DNA of 48,871 bases from Blastocatellia bacterium. GTDB lineage: Bacteria > Acidobacteriota > Blastocatellia > Chloracidobacteriales > Chloracidobacteriaceae. Below the pieces are notes generated by a model that was not told where the DNA came from, searched no databases, and was given only the letters and a program-made list of their open reading frames with translations. Positions within the stretch are counted from its first letter, which is position 1. The number at the start of each line of letters is the position of its first letter. The translations under genes and the position numbers were made by a program. This document shows positions 44,995 through 48,871 of the stretch, one piece after another. The DNA lies in assembly GCA_019695185.1 (NCBI GenBank), contig JAIBAN010000063.1:1-48871 (forward strand), given 5' to 3'.

Positions 44995-45789
44995 ATGTCC
45001 AAACCTTCATTTACCGACCTTGTCGATGTGATGGCCCGGTTGCGGGCACCGAACGGCTGTCCCTGGGACCGCGAGCAGACCCACGAAACCCTGAAACCCT
45101 ATTTGATTGAGGAATCCTACGAAGTCCTCACTGCAATTGACGAACAGGACGACACCGAACTCAAAAAAGAGTTAGGCGATGTTTTGTTGCAGGTCCTGTT
45201 CCATTCCCAAATTGCCAGCGAAACCGAGCGGTTTGATGTGCTTGACGTGGTTGAGGAACTGCACGACAAACTCATCCGGCGGCATCCGCATGTTTTTGCC
45301 AATCTGGAAGTCAACGGAACCCAGGAAGTCCTGCAAAACTGGGGAGCCATCAAAGCCCAGGAAAAAGCCAGTGCCGGAAAAGAAGAAAAAAAACGGTTTT
45401 TGGATAGCGTCTCCAGCAAAATGCCACCTTTGGTTGAAGCCCGCCAACTGACTGAACGGGCGGCCTATGTTGGGTTCGACTGGGAAAAACCCCAGGATTG
45501 CATTGATAAACTCTTTGAAGAGGCTGCCGAACTCAAAGCCGAACTTGACGATGCGGAAACAACCCACCAACGGCTGGCAGATGAGGTCGGGGACCTGCTG
45601 TTCGTCGCTGTCAATATTGCCCGGCTCCTCAAAGTTGACCCGGACAGTGCGCTCAAAAATGCCAACCGCAAATTTCGCCGCCGCTTTGGTTTTATTGAGG
45701 ATTCCCTGGGCGAAACCGGGAAATCACTCAAAGACAGCCACCTCGACGAAATGGAAGCCCTTTGGCAAAAGGCGAAGTCACTGGAGTAG
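44995..45789 (+). CDS. mazG: Nucleoside triphosphate pyrophosphohydrolase MazG
   Basis: A 264-residue all-alpha pyrophosphatase with two MazG repeats. It hydrolyses NTPs to NMP and pyrophosphate, clearing damaged nucleotides. Metal ligands: EESYE (39-43) with ELGD (59-62) in the first repeat, then EEAAELKAELDD and DEVGDLLF in the second. LRAPNGCPWDREQTH at the N-terminus is diagnostic. The ATG at 44995 is chosen; the frame runs on to 44932, but that part encodes only Thr-Pro-Lys repeats from the intergenic element. No Shine-Dalgarno is visible. Confidence 0.95.
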   Translation: MSKPSFTDLVDVMARLRAPNGCPWDREQTHETLKPYLIEESYEVLTAIDEQDDTELKKELGDVLLQVLFHSQIASETERFDVLDVVEELHDKLIRRHPHVFANLEVNGTQEVLQNWGAIKAQEKASAGKEEKKRFLDSVSSKMPPLVEARQLTERAAYVGFDWEKPQDCIDKLFEEAAELKAELDDAETTHQRLADEVGDLLFVAVNIARLLKVDPDSALKNANRKFRRRFGFIEDSLGETGKSLKDSHLDEMEALWQKAKSLE

Positions 45790-45871
45790 GGTTCAGGGTT
45801 CAGGGTTTTCAAATACCGAAAACTTGAGATGTAGTTTGATTCCTAAACAATCCTCCGAAACCCTGAACCCT
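45788..45871. repeat. Repeat family C: GGGTTCA heptamers with inverted arm
   Basis: GGGTTCA, GGGTTCA and GGGTTTT run from 45789 to 45809. AGGGTTCAGGGTTT is matched by AAACCCTGAACCCT (45858-45871), a 14-bp perfect inverted repeat. It begins at the mazG stop codon. Confidence 0.8.
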
Positions 45872-45982
45872 GGCCCCTAGACGCATCACAACACTTTCCG
45901 CCATAATGACGGACTCTTTTTTGCAGGCTCGTTGCGACAAACATACTTTCCGATGACGGACCGAGGAGAATCAAAAGCACAA

Positions 45983-48778
45983 ATGACCACGCAAGCTTCT
46001 CTTGATTTGAAAAAAACCGTCAATTTGCCCTCCAAGGATTTGCCGATGAAGGGCAATTTGACTCAAGCCGAACCCGCCCGCCTGAAGCGCTGGGCTGAAG
46101 TGAACCTCTACAACGAAATTCGCAAAGCCCGCGCAGGCCGGGACAAATTTCTGTTGCATGACGGACCGCCCTACGCCAACGGCAAGATTCACATGGGGAC
46201 GGCATTTAACAAGATTTTGAAGGATTTCCTGCTCAAATCACGAGTGATGTTGGGTTATGACGTGCCCTATATTCCAGGCTACGACTGTCACGGGCTGCCT
46301 ATTGAAAAGAAAGTCGAAGACGAACTGGGGAAAAACCGCTTTGAGCTTTCGGCACTTGAAATCCGCCGGGCGGCCCGCAAGTTTGCTGAAAAGCATATCA
46401 AGCAGATGAACGTGGACTTTCAGCGGTTGGGCGTCTTTGGTGAATGGTCAAAATCCTATCAGACCATGAGCTTTGACTATCAGGCCGCCATTTTACGGTC
46501 GCTGGCCGAGTTTGTGAAAATGGGAAGCGTCTATCGCGGGTTGCGCCCGGTGCATTGGTCCATCGGAGCGCAATCGGCCCTGGCCGAAGCCGAACTGGAA
46601 TACAAGGATAAAACCGACCCGTCGGTTTATGTGGCGTTTCCGCTCAAAACCGACCCGGCGGAACTTGACCCCGCCCTGGCAGGAAAATCCGTCAGCATCG
46701 TGATCTGGACCACCACGCCCTGGACGCTTCCGGCGAACCTTGGCATCTCTTTTGGGCCTGAGTTCGATTATGTGGCCGTGGAAGTCGGCTCCGCAGTCTA
46801 CGTTGTGGCTGAAGCTCTGCTGGAGGCTGTTTCCCAAAAAGTTGGCTGGATCAACACCACCGTGCTGGCCAGGTTCAAGGGAAATATCTTTGACCGGAAA
46901 GTCGCCCGGCATCCGTGGATTGACCGTGATTCGCTCCTCATGGTGGGCGACCATGTGACGCTCGAAGCCGGAACCGGCTGTGTTCATACGGCCCCCGGCC
47001 ATGGCGCGGAAGACTTTTTCATCGGCAAGGAATACGGTCTGGAAGCCTATTGTCCGGTGGATGGCAGCGGACGCCTGACTGACGACGTGGAGCATTTTGC
47101 CGGAATGCAGGTTTTTGAAGCCAACCCGAAAATCGTTGCGTTTCTCAAGGAAACCGGCAAGTTACTGCATGTGGAAGAGTTCCTGCACAGCTATCCACAT
47201 TGCTGGCGGACCAAGACTCCAACTATTTTCCGCGCCACCCCGCAATGGTTTATCTCGATGGATGGCGTTAATTTACGGCAAAAAGCCCTGGAAGCCATCA
47301 AAACCATTGAATGGCTGCCCAAATGGGGCGACGAACGGATGACGAATATGTTCAAGGACCGGGGCGACTGGTGCATTTCGCGCCAGCGCGCCTGGGGTGT
47401 GCCGATTGCGGCCTTCCGCTGTACCGATTGCGGTTATGAGCATGTCAATCCGGAATTCATGAACCGTGTGGCCGATGTGTTTGAAAAACAGGGGGCGGAC
47501 TCGTGGTATGCCCGTGACCTCAAGGATTTCCTGGAAGCGGACTTTGCCTGTCCGGGTTGCGGTTCGACGAATTTCGAGAAGGAAACCGACATTCTCGACG
47601 TGTGGCTTGATTCCGGCACAAGCTGGCAGGTAATGGAGCGGGCGGGCCTCTGCAAACCGGAGGAATATGCATCGGATGTCTACCTGGAAGGCTCGGACCA
47701 GTATCGTGGCTGGTTCAATTCATCACTGGTAGTGGCACTGGGCCTGCGGAATCATGCTCCATACAAGGCTGTCATCACCCATGGTTATGTGCTGGTGGAC
47801 AAGGAAAAAATGTCCAAGAGTATCGGCAATGTGATTGAGCCGCAGGACCTTATCAACAAGAGCGGGGCTGACATTCTGCGTTTGTGGGTGGCAAGCCTGG
47901 ACTACACGGGAGACGTGCGGATTTCGGATGAAATTCTGGCCCGGATCAGCGATGCCTACCGCAAAATCCGCAATACGGCCTGTTATCTGGTCAATAATCT
48001 TTATGATTTCAACTTGGCCACCGATGCGGTTCCGTTTGCCGAAATGATGGAAATTGACCGGTGGGCGCTGGTCAAAGTCAACGCGCTGGTCAAAAAAGTG
48101 CGTGAGTGCTACGAAGCCTATGATTTCCAGGGCGCATATTTTGCGCTCTATGGGTTCTGCACCACGGAGCTTTCCAGTGTTTACTTTGACGTGCTCAAGG
48201 ACCGGCTCTACACCTATGCGCCAAAATCTTTCGAACGACGTTCGGCTCAGACTGGACTCTATGAAGTGGCGCAACGCCTGACCCGGTTGCTGGCTCCGTT
48301 TGCCGTTTTCACGGCGGATGAAATCTGGGAAAAACTCCCAGCCGTTGGTGAACGGGCAGTTTCAGTTCACACAACCGAATTTCCGACCTACGACGAGAAT
48401 CTGATTGACGAGGCATTGACAACCCGCTGGGATGCGCTGCTGGAAGTGCGCACCACTGTGCTCAAAGCGTTGGAGGAAACCCGCATCGCCGGGCAAATCG
48501 GAGCTGCACTGGAAGCTCACGTCACCATCAATGCCGGAGGGGAAGCCTATCAACATCTGGCAGCCTACGGTGAAGAAAACCTGAGTTTCCTTTTCATCGC
48601 CTCAAAGGTTACCCTGGTTGCCACCGAAGGCGAACTTTCTGTCAAAGTTTCGCGTGCTGAAGGTGAAAAATGCGAACGTTGCTGGCATTATGAAACCAAT
48701 GTGGGAAGCGATGCCCGCTACCCCACAATTTGCGGGCGCTGCGCCACCAACGTTGAAGCCGGATGGACCTCTTCATAA
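45983..48778 (+). CDS. ileS: Isoleucyl-tRNA synthetase IleS
   Basis: A 931-residue class I synthetase charging tRNA-Ile. HIGH motif is HMGT (70-73) within GPPYANGKIHMGT; KMSKS is at 609-613. The editing domain carries TTTPWTLPANLG and GTGCVHTAPGHG. The C-terminus has the zinc finger CERCWHY with CGRC, typical of the bacterial type (IleS1), which is usually mupirocin-sensitive. The ATG at 45983 has GAGGAG about 14 nt upstream; ATG at 45953 (ten more residues) cannot be excluded. No T-box leader was seen upstream. Confidence 0.97.
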   Translation: MTTQASLDLKKTVNLPSKDLPMKGNLTQAEPARLKRWAEVNLYNEIRKARAGRDKFLLHDGPPYANGKIHMGTAFNKILKDFLLKSRVMLGYDVPYIPGYDCHGLPIEKKVEDELGKNRFELSALEIRRAARKFAEKHIKQMNVDFQRLGVFGEWSKSYQTMSFDYQAAILRSLAEFVKMGSVYRGLRPVHWSIGAQSALAEAELEYKDKTDPSVYVAFPLKTDPAELDPALAGKSVSIVIWTTTPWTLPANLGISFGPEFDYVAVEVGSAVYVVAEALLEAVSQKVGWINTTVLARFKGNIFDRKVARHPWIDRDSLLMVGDHVTLEAGTGCVHTAPGHGAEDFFIGKEYGLEAYCPVDGSGRLTDDVEHFAGMQVFEANPKIVAFLKETGKLLHVEEFLHSYPHCWRTKTPTIFRATPQWFISMDGVNLRQKALEAIKTIEWLPKWGDERMTNMFKDRGDWCISRQRAWGVPIAAFRCTDCGYEHVNPEFMNRVADVFEKQGADSWYARDLKDFLEADFACPGCGSTNFEKETDILDVWLDSGTSWQVMERAGLCKPEEYASDVYLEGSDQYRGWFNSSLVVALGLRNHAPYKAVITHGYVLVDKEKMSKSIGNVIEPQDLINKSGADILRLWVASLDYTGDVRISDEILARISDAYRKIRNTACYLVNNLYDFNLATDAVPFAEMMEIDRWALVKVNALVKKVRECYEAYDFQGAYFALYGFCTTELSSVYFDVLKDRLYTYAPKSFERRSAQTGLYEVAQRLTRLLAPFAVFTADEIWEKLPAVGERAVSVHTTEFPTYDENLIDEALTTRWDALLEVRTTVLKALEETRIAGQIGAALEAHVTINAGGEAYQHLAAYGEENLSFLFIASKVTLVATEGELSVKVSRAEGEKCERCWHYETNVGSDARYPTICGRCATNVEAGWTSS

Positions 48779-48782
48779 AAAA

Positions 48783-48871
48783 GGACTGAGGACTGAGGAC
48801 TGAGGACTGAGTTTTTCCAATGCGGTTATTTGGTTTTACCTGTTCTCTGCAAAGTGTTATCACTCAGTCCT
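48783..48871. repeat. Repeat family A, copy 3: four GGACTGA heptamers with inverted arm
   Basis: Four GGACTGA units plus G run from 48783 to 48811, starting 4 bp after the ileS stop codon. AGGACTGAGT (48803-48812) is matched by ACTCAGTCCT (48862-48871), which ends at the window edge, so the element may continue. Confidence 0.82.

Noticed and set aside
43572..45000. Tandem short repeats as a possible CRISPR array
   Set aside because: Units are 7-9 bp with no unique spacers between them, and no cas genes are in the window.

Overview
The window looks like chromosomal DNA of a Gram-negative, diderm bacterium of moderate GC content. The gene set fits Acidobacteriota (Blastocatellia-like) best: KDO synthesis (kdsA), a TolC-family outer-membrane factor, futalosine-route menaquinone synthesis (mqnE), a tricorn-type S41 peptidase and an S9 propeller peptidase, GT-C/TPR membrane proteins, an ECF sigma factor and a type IV pilin. 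No rRNA, tRNA, phage, IS element or CRISPR array was seen, so this placement is inference. Most genes are housekeeping or envelope genes in short operons that often change strand.

Layout. 1-5.3 kb: a giant secreted sedolisin-like peptidase (minus). 5.5-6.8 kb: an ECF sigma factor with a four-helix membrane partner, preceded by two back-to-back hairpins and a T-run. 7-8.8 kb: convergent alpha/beta and SGNH hydrolases. 9-14.4 kb: S9 peptidase, GT-C/TPR protein and a proline-rich repeat protein. 14.4-18 kb: thiS-thiG facing a cysQ-kdsA-hisA operon. 18.1-19.7 kb: twin type IV pilin genes encoding identical proteins; only the first has a clear sigma-54 promoter and a candidate activator site. 19.8-22.1 kb: aminotransferase and methyltransferase. 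22.1-25.9 kb (minus): mqnE, kptA and a second GT-C/TPR gene, the last two overlapping by ATGA. 26-33.5 kb: APC-type permease, TolC-family protein, and a UvrD-type helicase with a DnaQ-like exonuclease embedded in it. 33.7-37.2 kb: an unknown exported protein and modC/modB with clpP between them on the other strand. 37.3-43.6 kb: tricorn protease, a small exported protein and a glycine-zipper/peptidoglycan-binding protein. 43.7 kb to the end: rlmN, mazG and ileS.

The most unusual non-coding feature is a group of intergenic elements with different sequences but a shared design: short tandem units (mostly 7 bp), a spacer of roughly 20-80 bp, and usually an inverted copy of the unit. They occur near 6.9, 33.6, 34.8, 35.6, 37.3, 43.6, 44.9, 45.8 and 48.8 kb, mostly just downstream of stop codons. 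They resemble in style the heptameric short tandem repeats of cyanobacteria and may act as terminators, 3'-end stabilisers or mobile repeats.

The strongest candidates for something noteworthy are the twin pilin locus with its sigma-54 control region, the helicase-exonuclease fusion, the repeat family, and the kptA/GT-C overlap. All calls come from reading motifs by eye; no database search was run.
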